Below are positions 21,202-34,863 of a stretch of DNA of 64,000 nucleotides, in pieces. A program made the position numbers and the translations under genes. Every line of letters starts with the position of its first letter. The stretch's first letter is position 1. Where the stretch lies: assembly GCA_963682175.1 (NCBI GenBank), contig CAVMKL010000055.1, positions 1-64,000 of the forward strand, given 5' to 3'. Origin of the DNA: Triglochin maritima (lineage: Eukaryota; Streptophyta; Magnoliopsida; Alismatales; Juncaginaceae). The notes under the pieces are model-generated. The model searched no databases, was not told where the DNA came from, and worked only from the letters and a program-made list of their open reading frames with translations.

Positions 21202-23936
21202 GTTGGCATGTTAGCGCCACGATGGGGCCTAGTGTGTGCTCGTGGCAGTGGCCTGCGGCCTTCACTTCCAAAACACGTTTGGAAGTGAAAGCGTACTTGT
21301 AGGTGAAATGGGTGTTGGTCGTGGGCAAAGCACAAGGTGCCTGTGGACGTTGCTCTTCGACGTGCTCGGTTGCCCTAAGGTTGTTGCCTTCCCGTCCACT
21401 TCCGAACGCGTCCGGAAGGCAATGTGGGTTTCTCGTGGGGAAAGTTCTTCGGGACGTTGCTCGTGCCCATGCTTGGGTTCCCACGGTTGGTGCCTACCCC
21501 ATTCGCTTCCAAAACGCGTTTGGAAGTCCATGGTTGTTGCCCGCGGGCAAAGTGCAAGCTGCCGCATCTATTGCCCCATGCAACGACCTGAGTGGACCTT
21601 AGGTGAGCCTTAGTCTATATTTGGGCACCCAAGCACATAGTGAGGCGGAGTGGAAGTGTAAATCCTCTTAGAACGCCCGATTTAGGTGTATGTACAGCGA
21701 GGCGCGACGAGATTAAGAATGCTGATGATGTGGGGGCGTGGCTGGTAGGGACGTACGTCTTCTTGTGGGAGGCACGACCGCGAATCCTAGGGCGTTTCGT
21801 CTGAAATTTTTGGGGCAGATAGAGGGATCAATTGTCTACGTAACGCAAGTTGGAACGCCAGATTTGGAGGTCGGATGCTCGAGGCGCAGCCGATTTGGTG
21901 TAGGCCTGCAGGGTGGCGACGGAGTGGCCTTTGGCCAGCTGCACGCGTGGCATGTGGCCAGCCCCACACCTAGTTTCTAAGTGGTCTTTAGGTGGCCCAA
22001 CCATTGTTTATGGAGCTTAGGACCCCACATATCCATCCGAGTTATCTACGAGGCGCACCCTCCTCAGAGTGCTTTGGAGGTCGGACGATGGACACTAGCC
22101 TAGTCCGGTCATAGTTGGCATGTTAGCGCCACGATGGGGCCTAGTGTGTGCTCGCGGCAGTGGCCTGCGGCCTTCACTTCCAAAACACGTTTGGAAGTGA
22201 AAGCGTACTTGTAGGTGAAATGGGGGTTGGTCGTGGGAAAAGCCCAAGGTACCTGTGGACGTTGCTCTTCGACGTGCTCGGTTGCCCGAGGTTGTTGCCT
22301 TCCCGTCCACTTCCGAACGCGTCCGGAAGGCAATGTGGGTTTCTCGTGGGGAAAGTTCTTCGGGACATTGCTCGTGCCCATGCTTGGGTTCCCACGGTTG
22401 TTGCCTATCCGATTTGCTTCCAAAACGCGTTTGGAAGTCCATGGGTGTTGCCCGCGGGCAAAGTGCAAGCTGTCGCATCTATTGCCCCATGCAACGGCCT
22501 GAGTGGACCTTAGGTGAGCCTTAGTCTATATTTGGGCACCCAAGCACATAGTGAGGAGGAGTGGAAGTGTAAATCCTCTTAGAACGCCCGATTTAGGTGT
22601 ATGTACAGCGAGGCGCGACGAGATGAAGATTGTTGATGATGTGGGGGCGTGGCTGGTAGGGACGTACGTCTTCTTGTGGGAGGCGCGACCCCGAATCCTT
22701 GGGCGTTTCGTCTTAAATTTTAGTGTCAGATAGAGGGATCAATTGTCTACGTAACGCAAGTTGGAACTCTCGATTTGGAGGTCGGATGCTCGAGGCGCAG
22801 CCGATTTGGTGTAGGCCTGCAGGGTGGCGACGGATTGGCCTTTGGCCAGCTCCACGCGTGGCATGTGGCCAGCCCCACGCCTAGTTTCTAAGTGGTCTTT
22901 AGGTGGCCCAACCACGGTTTATGGAGCTTAGGACCCCACATATCCATCCGAGTTATCTACGATGCGCACCCTGCTCGGAGTGCTTTGGAGGTCGGACGAT
23001 GGACACTAGCCTAGTGTGGTCATAGTTGGCATGTTAGCGCCACGATGGGGCCTTGTGTGTGCTCGCGGCAGTGGCCTGCGGCCTTCACTTCCAAAACACG
23101 TTTGGAAGTGAAAGCGTACTTGTAGGTGAAATGGGTGTTGGTCGTGGGCAAAGCACAAGGTGCCTGTGGACGTTGCTCTTCGACGTGCTCGGTTGCCCTA
23201 AGGTTGTTGCCTTCCCGTCCACTTCCGAACGCGTCCGGAAGGCAATGTGGGTTTCTCGTGGGGAAAGTTCTTCGGGACGTTGCTCGTGCCCATGCTTGGG
23301 TTCCCACGGTTGGTGCCTACCCCATTCGCTTCCAAAACGCGTTTGGAAGTCCATGGTTGTTGCCCGCGGGCAAAGTGCAAGCTGCCGCATCTATTGCCCC
23401 ATGCAACGACCTGAGTGGACCTTAGGTGAGCCTTAGTCTATATTTGGGCACCCAAGCACATAGTGAGGCGGAGTGGAAGTGTAAATCCTCTTAGAACGCC
23501 CGATTTAGGTTTATGTACAGCGAGGCGCGACGAGATTAAGAATGCTGATGATGTGGGGGCGTGGCTGGTAGGGACGTACGTCTTCTTGTGGGAGGCACGA
23601 CCGCGAATCCTAGGGCGTTTCGTCTGAAATTTTAGGGGCAGATAGAGGGATCAATTGTCTACGTAACGCAAGTTGGAACGCCAGATTTGGAGGTCGGATG
23701 CTCGAGGCGCAGCCGATTTGGTGTAGGCCTGCAGGGTGGCGACGGAGTGGCCTTTGGCCAGCTGCACGAGTGGCATGTGGCCAGCCCCACACCTAGTTTC
23801 TAAGTGGTCTTTAGGTGGCCCAACCATTGTTTATGGAGCTTAGGACCCCACATATCCATCCGAGTTATCTACGAGGCGCACCCTCCTCGGAGTGCTTTGG
23901 AGGTCGGACGATGGACACTAGCCTAGTCCGGTCATA

Positions 23937-26900
23937 GTTGGCATGTTAGCGCCACGATGGGGCCTAGTGTGTGCTCGCGGAAGTGGCCTGCGGCATTCAC
24001 TTCCAAAACACGTTTGGAACTGAAAGCGTACTTGTAGGTGAAATGGGGGTTGGTCGTGGGCAAAGCCCAAGGTGCCTGTGGACGTTGCTCTTCGACGTGC
24101 TCGGTTGCCCAAGGTTGTTGCCTTCCCGTCCACTTCCGAATGCGTCCGGAAGGGAATGTGGGTTTCTCGTGGGGAAAGTTCTTCGGGACGTTGCTCGTGC
24201 CCATGCTTGGGTTCCCACGGTTGGTGCCTACCCCATTCGCTTCCAAAACGCGTTTGGAAGTCCATGGGTGTTGCCCGCGGGCAAAGTGCAAGCTACCGCA
24301 TCTATTGCCCCATGCAACGACCTGAGTGGACCTTAGGTGAGGCTTAGTCTATATTTGGGCACCCAAGCACATAGTGAGGAGGAGTGGAAGTGTAACTCCT
24401 CTTAGAACGCCCGATTTAGGTGTATGTACAGCGAGGCGCGACGAGATGAAGAATGCTGATGATGTGGGGGCGTGGCTGGTAGGGACGCACGTCTTCTTGT
24501 GGGAGGCGCGACCCCGAATCCTTGGGCGTTTCGTCTGAAATTTTAGGGGCAGATAGAGGGATCAATTGTCTACGTAACGCAAGTTGGAGCTCCCGATTTG
24601 GAGGTCGGATGCTCGAGGCGCAGCCGATTTGGTGTAGGCCTGCAGGGTAGCGACGGAGTGGCCTTTGGCCAGCTCCATGCGTGGCATGTGGTCAGCCCCA
24701 CACCTAGTTTCTAAGTGGTCTTTAGGTGGCCCAACCACGGTTTATCGACCTTAGGACCCCACATATCCATCCGAGTTATCTACGAGGCGCACCCTGCTCG
24801 GAGTGCTTTGGAGGTCGGACGATGGACACTAGCCTAGTGTGGTCATAGTTGGCATGTTAGCGCCACGATGGGGCCTAGTGTGTGCTCGCGGAAGTGGCCT
24901 GCGGCATTCATTTCCAAAACACGTTTGGAAGTGAAAGCGTACTTGTAGGTGAAATGGGGGTTGGTCGTGGGCAAAGCCCAGGGTGCTTGTGGACGTTGCT
25001 CTTCGACGTGCTCGGTTGCCCAAGGTTGTTGCCTTCCCGTCCACTTCCGAACGCGTCCGGAAGGGAATGTGGGTTTCTCGAGTGGAAAGTTCTTCGGGAC
25101 ATTGCTCGTGCCCATGCTTGGGTTCCCACGGTTGGTGCCTACCCCATTCGCTTCCAAAACGTGTTTGGAAGTCCATGGGTGTTGCCCGCGAGCAAAGTGC
25201 AAGCTGCCGCATCTATTGCCCCATGCAACGGCCTGAGTGGCCCTTAGGTGAGGCTTAGCCTTTATTTGGGCACCCAAGCACATAGTGAGGAGGAGTGGAA
25301 GTGTAACTCCTCTTAGAACGCCCGATTTAGGTGTATGTACAGCGAGGCGCGACGAGATGAAGAATGCTGATGATGTGGGGGCGTGGCTGGTAGGGACGTA
25401 CGTATTCTTGTGGGAGGCGCGACCCCGAATCCTTGGGCGTTTTATCTGAAATTCTAGGGGCAGATAGAGGGATCAATTGTCTACGTAACGCAAGTTGGAA
25501 CGCCCGATTTGGAGGTCGGATGATCGAGGCGAAGCCGATTTGGTGTAGGCCTGCAGGGTGGCGACGGAGTGGCCTTTGGCCAGCTCCACGCGTGGCATGT
25601 GGCCAGCCCCACACCTAGTTTCTAAGTGGTCTTTAGGTGGCCGAACCACAGTTTATGGAGCTTAGGACCCCACATATCCATCCGAGTTATCTACGAGGCG
25701 CACCCTGCTCGGAGTGCTTTGGAGGTCGGACGATGGACAGTAGCCTAGTCCGGTCATAGTTGGCATGTTAGCGCCACGATGGGGCCTAGTGTGTGCTCGC
25801 GGAAGTGGCCTGCGGCATTCACTTCCAAAACACGTTTGGAACTGAAAGCGTACTTGTAGGTGAAATGGGGGTTGGTCGTGGGCAAAGCCCATGGTGCCTG
25901 TGGACGTTGCTCTTCGACGTGCTCGGTTGCCCAAGGTTGTTGCCTTCCCGTCCACTTCCGAATGCGTCCGGAAGGGAATGTGGGTTTCTCGTGGGGAAAG
26001 TTCTTGGGACGTTGCTCGTGCCCATGCTTGGGTTCCCACGGTTGGTGCCTACCCCATTCGCTTCCAAAACGCGTTTGGAAGTCCATGGGTGTTGCCCGCG
26101 GGCAAAGTGCAAGCTGCCGCATCTATTGCCCCATGCAACGACCTGAGTGGACCTTAGGTGAGCCTTAGTCTATATTTGGGCACCCAAGCACATAGTGAGG
26201 AGGAGTGGAAGTGTAAATCCTCTTAGAACGCCCGATTTAGGTGTATGTACAGCGAGGCGCGACGAGATTAAGAATGCTGATGATGTGGGGGCGTGGCTGG
26301 TAGGGACGTACGTCTTCTTGTGGGAGGCACGACCGCGAATCCTAGGGCGTTTCGTCTGAAATTTTAGGGGCAGATAGAGGGATCAATTGTCTACGTAACG
26401 CAAGTTGGAACGCCAGATTTGGAGGTCGGATGCTCGAGGCGCAGCCGATTTGGTGTAGGCCTGCAGGGTGGCGACGGAGTGGCCTTTGGCCAGCTGCACG
26501 CGTGGCATGTGGCCAGCCCCACACCTAGTTTCTAAGTGGTCTTTAGGTGGCCCAACCATTGTTTATGGAGCTTAGGACCCCACATATCCATCCGAGTTAT
26601 CTACGAGGCGGACCCTCCTCGGAGTGCTTTGGAGGTCGGACGATGGACACTAGCCTAGTCCGGTCATAGTTGGCATGTTAGCGCCACGATGGGGCCTAGT
26701 GTGTGCTCGCGGAAGTGGCCTGCGGCATTCACTTCCAAAACACGTTTGGAACTGAAAGCGTACTTGTAGGTGAAATGGGGGTTGGTCGTGGGCAAAGCCC
26801 AAGGTGCCTGTGGACGTTGCTCTTCGACGTGCTCGGTTGCCCAAGGTTGTTGCCTTCCCGTCCACTTCCGAATGCGTTCGGAAGGGAATGTGGGTTTCTC

Positions 26901-29900
26901 GTGGGGAAAGTTCTTCGGGACGTTGCTCGTGCCCATGCTTGGGTTCCCACGGTTGGTTCCTACCCCATTCGCTTCCAAAACGCGTTTGGAAGTCCATAGG
27001 TGTTGCCCGCGGGCAAAGTGCAAGCTACCGCATCTATTGCCCCATGCAACGACCTGAGTGGACCTTAGGTGAGGCTTAGTCTATATTTGGGCACCCAAGC
27101 ACATAGTGAGGAGGAGTGGAAGTGTAACTCCTCTTAGAACGCCCGATTTAGGTGTATGTACAGCGAGGCGCGACGAGATGAAGAATGCTGATGATGTGGG
27201 GGCGTGGCTGGTAGGGACGCACATTTTCTTGTGGGAGGCGCGACCCCGAATCCTTGGGCGTTTCGTCTGAAATTTTAGGGGCAGATAGAGGGATCAATTG
27301 TCTACGTAACGCAAGTTGGAGCTCCCGATTTGGAGGTCGGATGCTCGAGGCGCAGCCGATTTGGTGTAGGCCTGCAGGGTAGCGACGGAGTGGCCTTTGG
27401 CCAGCTCCATGCGTGGCATGTGGTCAGCCCCACACCTAGTTTCTAAGTGGTCTTTAGGTGGCCCAACCACGGTTTATCGACCTTAGGACCCCACATATCC
27501 ATCCGAGTTATCTACGAGGCGCACCCTGCTCGGAGTGCTTTGGAGGTCGGACGATGGACACTAGCCTAGTGTGGTCATAGTTGGCATGTTAGCGCCACGA
27601 TGGGGCCTAGTGTGTGCTCGCGGAAGTGGCCTGCGGCATTCATTTCCAAAACACGTTTGGAAGTGAAAGCGTACTTGTAGGTGAAATGGGGGTTGGTCGT
27701 GGGCAAAGCCCAGGGTGCTTGTGGACGTTGCTCTTCGACGTGCTCGGTTGCCCAAGGTTGTTGCCTTCCCGTCCACTTCCGAACGCGTCCGGAAGGGAAT
27801 GTGGGTTTCTCGAGTGGAAAGTTCTTCGGGACATTGCTCGTGCCCATGCTTGGGTTCCCACGGTTGGTGCCTACCCCATTCGCTTCCAAAACGTGTTTGG
27901 AAGTCCATGGGTGTTGCCCGCGAGCAAAGTGCAAGCTGCCGCATCTATTGCCCCATGCAACGGCCTGAGTGGCCCTTAGGTGAGGCTTAGTCTTTATTTG
28001 GGCACCCAAGCACATAGTGAGGAGGAGTGGAAGTGTAACTCCTCTTAGAACGCCCGATTTAGGTGTATGTACAGCGAGGCGCGACGAGATGAAGAATGCT
28101 GATGATGTGGGGGCGTGGCTGGTAGGGACGTACGTCTTCTTGTGGGAGGCGCGACCCCGAATCCTTGGGCGTTTTATCTGAAATTCTAGGGGCAGATAGA
28201 GGGATCAATTGTCTACGTAACGCAAGTTGGAACGCCCGATTTGGAGGTCGGATGATCGAGGCGAAGCCGATTTGGTGTAGGCCTGCAGGGTGGCGACGGA
28301 GTGGCCTTTGGCCAGCTCCACGCGTGGCATGTGGCCAGCCCCACACCTAGTTTCTAAGTGGTCTTTAGGTGGCCGAACCACAGTTTATGGAGCTTAGGAC
28401 CCCACATATCCATCCGAGTTATCTACGAGGCGCACCCTGCTCGGAGTGCTTTGGAGGTCGGACGATGGACACTAGCCTAGTCCGGTCATAGTTGGCATGT
28501 TAGCGCCACGATGGGGCCTAGTGTGTGCTCGCGGAAGTGGCCTGCGGCATTCACTTCCAAAACACGTTTGGAACTGAAAGCGTACTTGTAGGTGAAATGG
28601 GGGTTGGTCGTGGGCAAAGCCTAAGGTGCCTGTGGACGTTGCTCTTCGACGTGCTCGGTTGCCCAAGGTTGTTGCCTTCCCGTCCACTTACGAATGCGTC
28701 CGGAAGGGAATGTGGGTTTCTCGTGGGGAAAGTTCTTCGGGACGTTGCTCGTGCCCATGCTTGGGTTCCCACGGTTGGTGCCTACCCCATTCGCTTCCAA
28801 AACGCGTTTGGAAGTCCATGGGTGTTGCCCGCGGGCAAAGTGCAAGCTGCCGCATCTATTGCCCCATGCAACGACCTGAGTGGACCTTAGGTGAGGCTTA
28901 GTCTATATTTGGGCACCCAAGCACATAGTGAGGAGGAGTGGAAGTGTAACTCCTCTTAGAACGCCCGATTTAGGTGTATGTACAGCGAGGCGCGACGAGA
29001 TGAAGAATGCTGATGATGTGGGGGCGTGGCTGGTAGGGACGTACGTCTTCTTGTGGGAGGCGCGACCCGGAATCTTTGGGAGTTTCTTCTGAAATTTTGG
29101 GGGCAGATAGAGTGATCAATTGTCTACGTAACGCAAGTTGGAACGTCCAATTTGGAGGTCGGATGCTCGAGGCACAACCGATTTGGTGTAGGCCTGCAGG
29201 GTGGCGACGGAGTGGCCTTTGGCCAGCTCCACGCGTGGCATGTGGCCAACCCCACACCTAGTTTCTAAGTGGTCTTTAGGTGGACCAACCACGGTTTATG
29301 GAGCTTAGGACCCCACATATCCATCCGAGTTATCTACAAGGCGCACCCTGCTCGGAGTGCTTTGGAGGTCGGACGATGGACACTAGCCTAGTATGGTCAT
29401 AGTTGGCATGTTAGCGCCACGATGGGGCCTAGTGTGTGCTCGCGGCAGTGGCCTGCGGCATTCACTTCCAAAACACGTTTGGAAGTGAAAGCGTACTTGT
29501 AGGTGAAATGGGGGTTGGTCGTGGGAAAAGCCCAAGGTGCCTGTGGACGTTGCTCTTCGACGTGCTCGGTTGCCCAAGGTTGTTGCCTTCCCGTCCACTT
29601 CCGAACGCGTCCGGAAGGCAATGTGGGTTTCTCGTGGGGAAAGTTCTTCGGGACGTTGCTCGTGCCCATGCTTGGGTTCCCACGGTTGTTGCCTATCCCA
29701 TTCGCTTCCAAAACGCGTTTGGAAGTCCATGGGTGTTGCCCGCGGGCAAAGTGCAAGCTGTCGCATCTATTGCCCCATGCAACGGCCTGAGTGGACCTTA
29801 GGTGAGGCTTAGTCTATATTTTGGCACCCAAGCACATAGTGAGGAGGAGTGGACGTGTAACTCCTCTTAGAACGCCCGATTTAGGTGTATGTACAGCGAG

Positions 29901-32900
29901 GCGCGACGAGATGAAGAATGCTGATGATGTGGGGGCGTGGCTGGTAGGGACGTACGTCTTCTTATGGGAGGCGCGACCCCGAATCCTTGGGAGTTCCATC
30001 TGAAATTTTGGGGCAGATAGAGGGATCACTTGTCTACGTAACGCAAGTTGGAACGCCCGATTTGGAGGTCGGATGCTCGAGGCGAAGCCGATTTGGTGTA
30101 GGCCTGCAGGGTGGCGACGGAGTGGCCTTTGGCCAGCTCCACGCGTGGCATGTGGCCAGCCCCACACCTAGTTTCTAAGTGGTCTTTAGGTGGACCAACC
30201 ACGGTTTATGGAGCTTAGGACCCCACATATCCATCCGAGTTATCTACGAGGCTCACCCTGCTCGGAGTGCTTTGGAGGTCGGACGATGGACACTAGCCTA
30301 GTGTGGTCATAGTTGGCATGTTAGCGCCACGATGGGGCCTAGTGTGTGCTCGCGGAAGTGGCCTGCGGCATTCACTTCCAAAACACGTTTGGAAGTGAAA
30401 TCGTACTTGTAGTTGAAATGGGGGTTGGTCGTGGGCAAAGCCCAAGGTGCATGTGGACGTTGCTCTTCGATGTGCTCGGTTGCCCAAGGTTGTTGCCTTC
30501 CCGTCCACTTCCGAACGCGTCCGGAAGGGAATGTGGGTTTCTCGAGTGGAAAGTTCTTCGGGACATTACTCGTGCCCATGCTTGGGTTCCCACGGTTGGT
30601 GCCTACCCCATTCGCTTCCAAAACGTGTTTGGAAGTCCATGGGTGTTGCCCGCGAGCAAAGTGCAAGCTGCCGCATCTATTGCCCCATGCAACGGCCTGA
30701 GTGGCCCTTAGGTGAGGCTTAGTCTTTATTTGGGCACCCAAGCACATAGTGAGGAGGAGTGGAAGTGTAACTCCTCTTAGAACGCCCGATTTAGGTGTAT
30801 GTACAGCGAGGCGCGACGAGATGAAGAATGCTGATGATGTGGGGGCGTGGCTGGTAGGGACGTACGTCTTCTTGTGGGAGGCGCGACCCCGAATCCTTGG
30901 GCGTTTTATCTGAAATTCTAGGGGCAGATAGAGGGATCAATTGTCTACGTAACGCAAGTTGGAACGCCCGATTTGGAGGTCGGATGATCGAGGCGAAGCC
31001 GATTTGGTGTAGGCCTGCAGGGTGGCGACGGAGTGGCCTTTGGCCAGCTCCACGCGTGGCATGTGGCCAGCCCCACACCTAGTTTCTAAGTGGTCTTTAG
31101 GTGGCCGAACCACAGTCAATGGAGCTTAGGACCCCACATATCCATCCGAGTTATCTACGAGGCGCACCCTGCTCGGAGTGCTTTGGAGGTCGGACGATGG
31201 ACACTAGCCTAGTCCGGTCATAGTTGGCATGTTAGCGCCACGATGGGGCCTAGTGTGTGCTCGCGGAAGTGGCCTGCGGCATTCACTTCCAAAACACGTT
31301 TGGAACTGAAAGCGTACTTGTAGGTGAAATGGGGGTTGGTCGTGGGCAAAGCCTAAGGTGCCTGTGGACGTTGCTCTTCGACGTGCTCGGTTGCCCAAGG
31401 TTGTTGCCTTCCCGTCCACTTACGAATGCGTCCGGAAGGGAATGTGGGTTTCTCGTGGGGAAAGTTCTTCGGGACGTTGCTCGTGCCCATGCTTGGGTTC
31501 CCACGGTTGGTGCCTACCCCATTCGCTTCCAAAACGCGTTTGGAAGTCCATGGGTGTTGCCCGCGGGCAAAGTGCAAGCTGCCGCATCTATTGCCCCATG
31601 CAACGACCTGAGTGGACCTTAGGTGAGGCTTAGTCTATATTTGGGCACCCAAGCACATAGTGAGGAGGAGTGGAAGTGTAACTCCTCTTAGAACGCCCGA
31701 TTTAGGTGTATGTACAGCGAGGCGCGACGAGATGAAGAATGCTGATGATGTGGGGGCGTGGCTGGTAGGGACGTACGTCTTCTTGTGGGAGGCGCGACCC
31801 CGAATCTTTGGGAGTTTCTTCTGAAATTTTGGGGGCAGATAGAGTGATCAATTGTCTACGTAACGCAAGTTGGAACGTCCAATTTGGAGGTCGGATGCTC
31901 GAGGCACAACCGATTTGGTGTAGGCCTGCAGGGTGGCGACGGAGTGGCCTTTGGCCAGCTCCACGCGTGGCATGTGGCCAACCCCACACCTAGTTTCTAA
32001 GTGGTCTTTAGGTGGACCAACCACGGTTTATGGAGCTTAGGACCCCACATATCCATCCGAGTTATCTACAAGGCGCACCCTGCTCGGAGTGCTTTGGAGG
32101 TCGGACGATGGACACTAGCCTAGTATGGTCATAGTTGGCATGTTAGCGCCACGATGGGGCCTAGTGTGTGCTCGCGGCAGTGGCCTGCGGCATTCACTTC
32201 CAAAACACGTTTGGAAGTGAAAGCGTACTTGTAGGTGAAATGGGGGTTGGTCGTGGGAAAAGCCCAAGGTGCCTGTGGACGTTGCTCTTCGACGTGCTCG
32301 GTTGCCCAAGGTTGTTGCCTTCCCGTCCACTTCCGAACGCGCCCGGAAGGCAATGTGGGTTTCTCGTGGGGAAAGTTCTTCGGGACGTTGCTCGTGCCCA
32401 TGCTTGGGTTCCCACGGTTGTTGCCTATCCCATTCGCTTCCAAAACGCGTTTGGAAGTCCATGGGTGTTGCCCGCGGGCAAAGTGCAAGCTGTCGCATCT
32501 ATTGCCCCATGCAACGGCCTGAGTGGACCTTAGGTGAGGCTTAGTCTATATTTTGGCACCCAAGCACATAGTGAGGAGGAGTGGACGTGTAACTCCTCTT
32601 AGAACGCCCGATTTAGGTGTATGTACAGCGAGGCGCGACGAGATGAAGAATGCTGATGATGTGGGGGCGTGGCTGGTAGGGACGTACGTCTTCTTATGGG
32701 AGGCGCGACCCCGAATCCTTGGGAGTTCCATCTGAAATTTTGGGGCAGATAGAGTGATCAATTGTCTACGTAACGCAAGTTGGAACGTCCAATTTGGAGG
32801 TCGGATGCTCGAGGCACAACCGATTTGGTGTAGGCCTGCAGGGTGGCGACGGAGTGGCCTTTGGCCAGCTCCACGCGTGGCATGTGGCCAACCCCACACC

Positions 32901-33043
32901 TAGTTTCTAAGTGGTCTTTAGGTGGACCAACCACGGTTTATGGAGCTTAGGACCCCACATATCCATCCGAGTTATCTACAAGGCGCACCCTGCTCGGAGT
33001 GCTTTGGAGGTCGGACGATGGACACTAGCCTAGTATGGTCATA
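23937..33043 (+). repeat. 2,732-bp trimeric higher-order repeat
   Basis: Diagnostic monomers recur at exactly 2,732 bp: 24848, 27580, 30312 (carrying CCCGCGAGCAAAG and TCGAGTGGAAAG) and 25759, 28491, 31223 (carrying TAGTCCGG upstream and GGAACTGAAAG). The third position is less uniform: 26669 resembles 23937, while 29402 and 32134 are another type. Confidence 0.8.
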
Positions 33044-34863
33044 GTTGGCATGTTAGCGCCACGATGGGGCCTAGTGTGTGCTCGCGGCAGTGGCCTGCGG
33101 CATTCACTTCCAAAACACGTTTGGAAGTGAAAGCGTACTTGTAGGTGAAATGGGGGTTGGTCGTGGGAAAAGCCCAAGGTGCCTGTGGACGTTGCTCTTC
33201 GACGTGCTCGGTTGCCCAAGGTTGTTGCCTTCCCGTCCACTTCCGAACGCGCCCGGAAGGCAATGTGGGTTTCTCGTGGGGAAAGTTCTTCGGGACGTTG
33301 CTCGTGCCCATGCTTGGGTTCCCACGGTTGTTGCCTATCCCATTCGCTTCCAAAACGCGTTTGGAAGTCCATGGGTGTTGCCCGCGGGCAAAGTGCAAGC
33401 TGTCGCATCTATTGCCCCATGCAACGGCCTGAGTGGACCTTAGGTGAGGCTTAGTCTATATTTTGGCACCCAAGCACATAGTGAGGAGGAGTGGACGTGT
33501 AACTCCTCTTAGAACGCCCGATTTAGGTGTATGTACAGCGAGGCGCGACGAGATGAAGAATGCTGATGATGTGGGGGCGTGGCTGGTAGGGACGTACGTC
33601 TTCTTATGGGAGGCGCGACCCCGAATCCTTGGGAGTTCCATCTGAAATTTTGGGGCAGATAGAGGGATCACTTGTCTACGTAACGCAAGTTGGAACGCCC
33701 GATTTGGAGCTCGGATGCTCGAGGCGAAGCCGATTTGGTGTAGGCCTGCAGGGTGGCGACGGAGTGGCCTTTGGCCAGCTCCACGCGTGGCATGTGGCCA
33801 GCCCCACACCTAGTTTCTAAGTGGTCTTTAGGTGGACCAACCACGGTTTATGGAGCTTAGGACCCCACATATCCATCCGAGTTATCTACGAGGCTCACCC
33901 TGCTCGGAGTGCTTTGGAGGTCGGACGATGGACACTAGCCTAGTGTGGTCATAGTTGGCATGTTAGCGCCACGATGGGGCCTAGTGTGTGCTCGCGGAAG
34001 TGGCCTGCGGCATTCACTTCCAAAACACGTTTGGAAGTGAAATCGTACTTGTAGTTGAAATGGGGGTTGGTCGTGGGCAAAGCCCAAGGTGCCTGTGGAC
34101 GTTGCTCTTCGATGTGCTCGGTTGCCCAAGGTTGTTGCCTTCCCGTCCACTTCCGAACGCGTCCGGAAGGGAATGTGGGTTTCTCGTGGGGAAAGTTCAT
34201 CGGGACGTTGCTCGTGCCCATGCTTGGGTTCCCACGGTTGGTGCCTACCCAATTCGCTTCCAAAACGCGTTTGGAAGTCCATGGGTGTTGCCCGTGGGCA
34301 AAGTGCAAGCTGCCGCATCTATTGCCCCACGCAACGGCCTGAGTGGACCTTAGGTGAGGTTTAGTCTATATTTGGGCACCCAAGCACATAGTGAGGAGGA
34401 GTGGACGTGTAACTCCTCTTAGAACGCCCGATTTAGGTGTATGTACAGCGAGGCGCGACGAGATGAAGAATGCTGATGATGTGGGGGCGTGGCTGGTAGG
34501 GACGTACGTCTTCTTATGGGAGGCGCGACCCCGAATCCTTGGGAGTTCCATCTGAAATTTTGGGGCAGATAGAGGGATCACTTGTCTACGTAACGCAAGT
34601 TGGAACGCCCGATTTGGAGCTCGGATGCTCGAGGCGAAGCCGATTTGGTGTAGGCCTGCAGGGTGGCGACGGAGTGGCCTTTGGCCAGCTCCACGCGTGG
34701 CATGTGGCCAGCCCCACACCTAGTTTCTAAGTGGTCTTTAGGTGGACCAACCACGGTTTATGGAGCTTAGGACCCCACATATCCATCCGAGTTATCTACG
34801 AGGCTCACCCTGCTCGGAGTGCTTTGGAGGTCGGACGATGGACACTAGCCTAGTGTGGTCATA

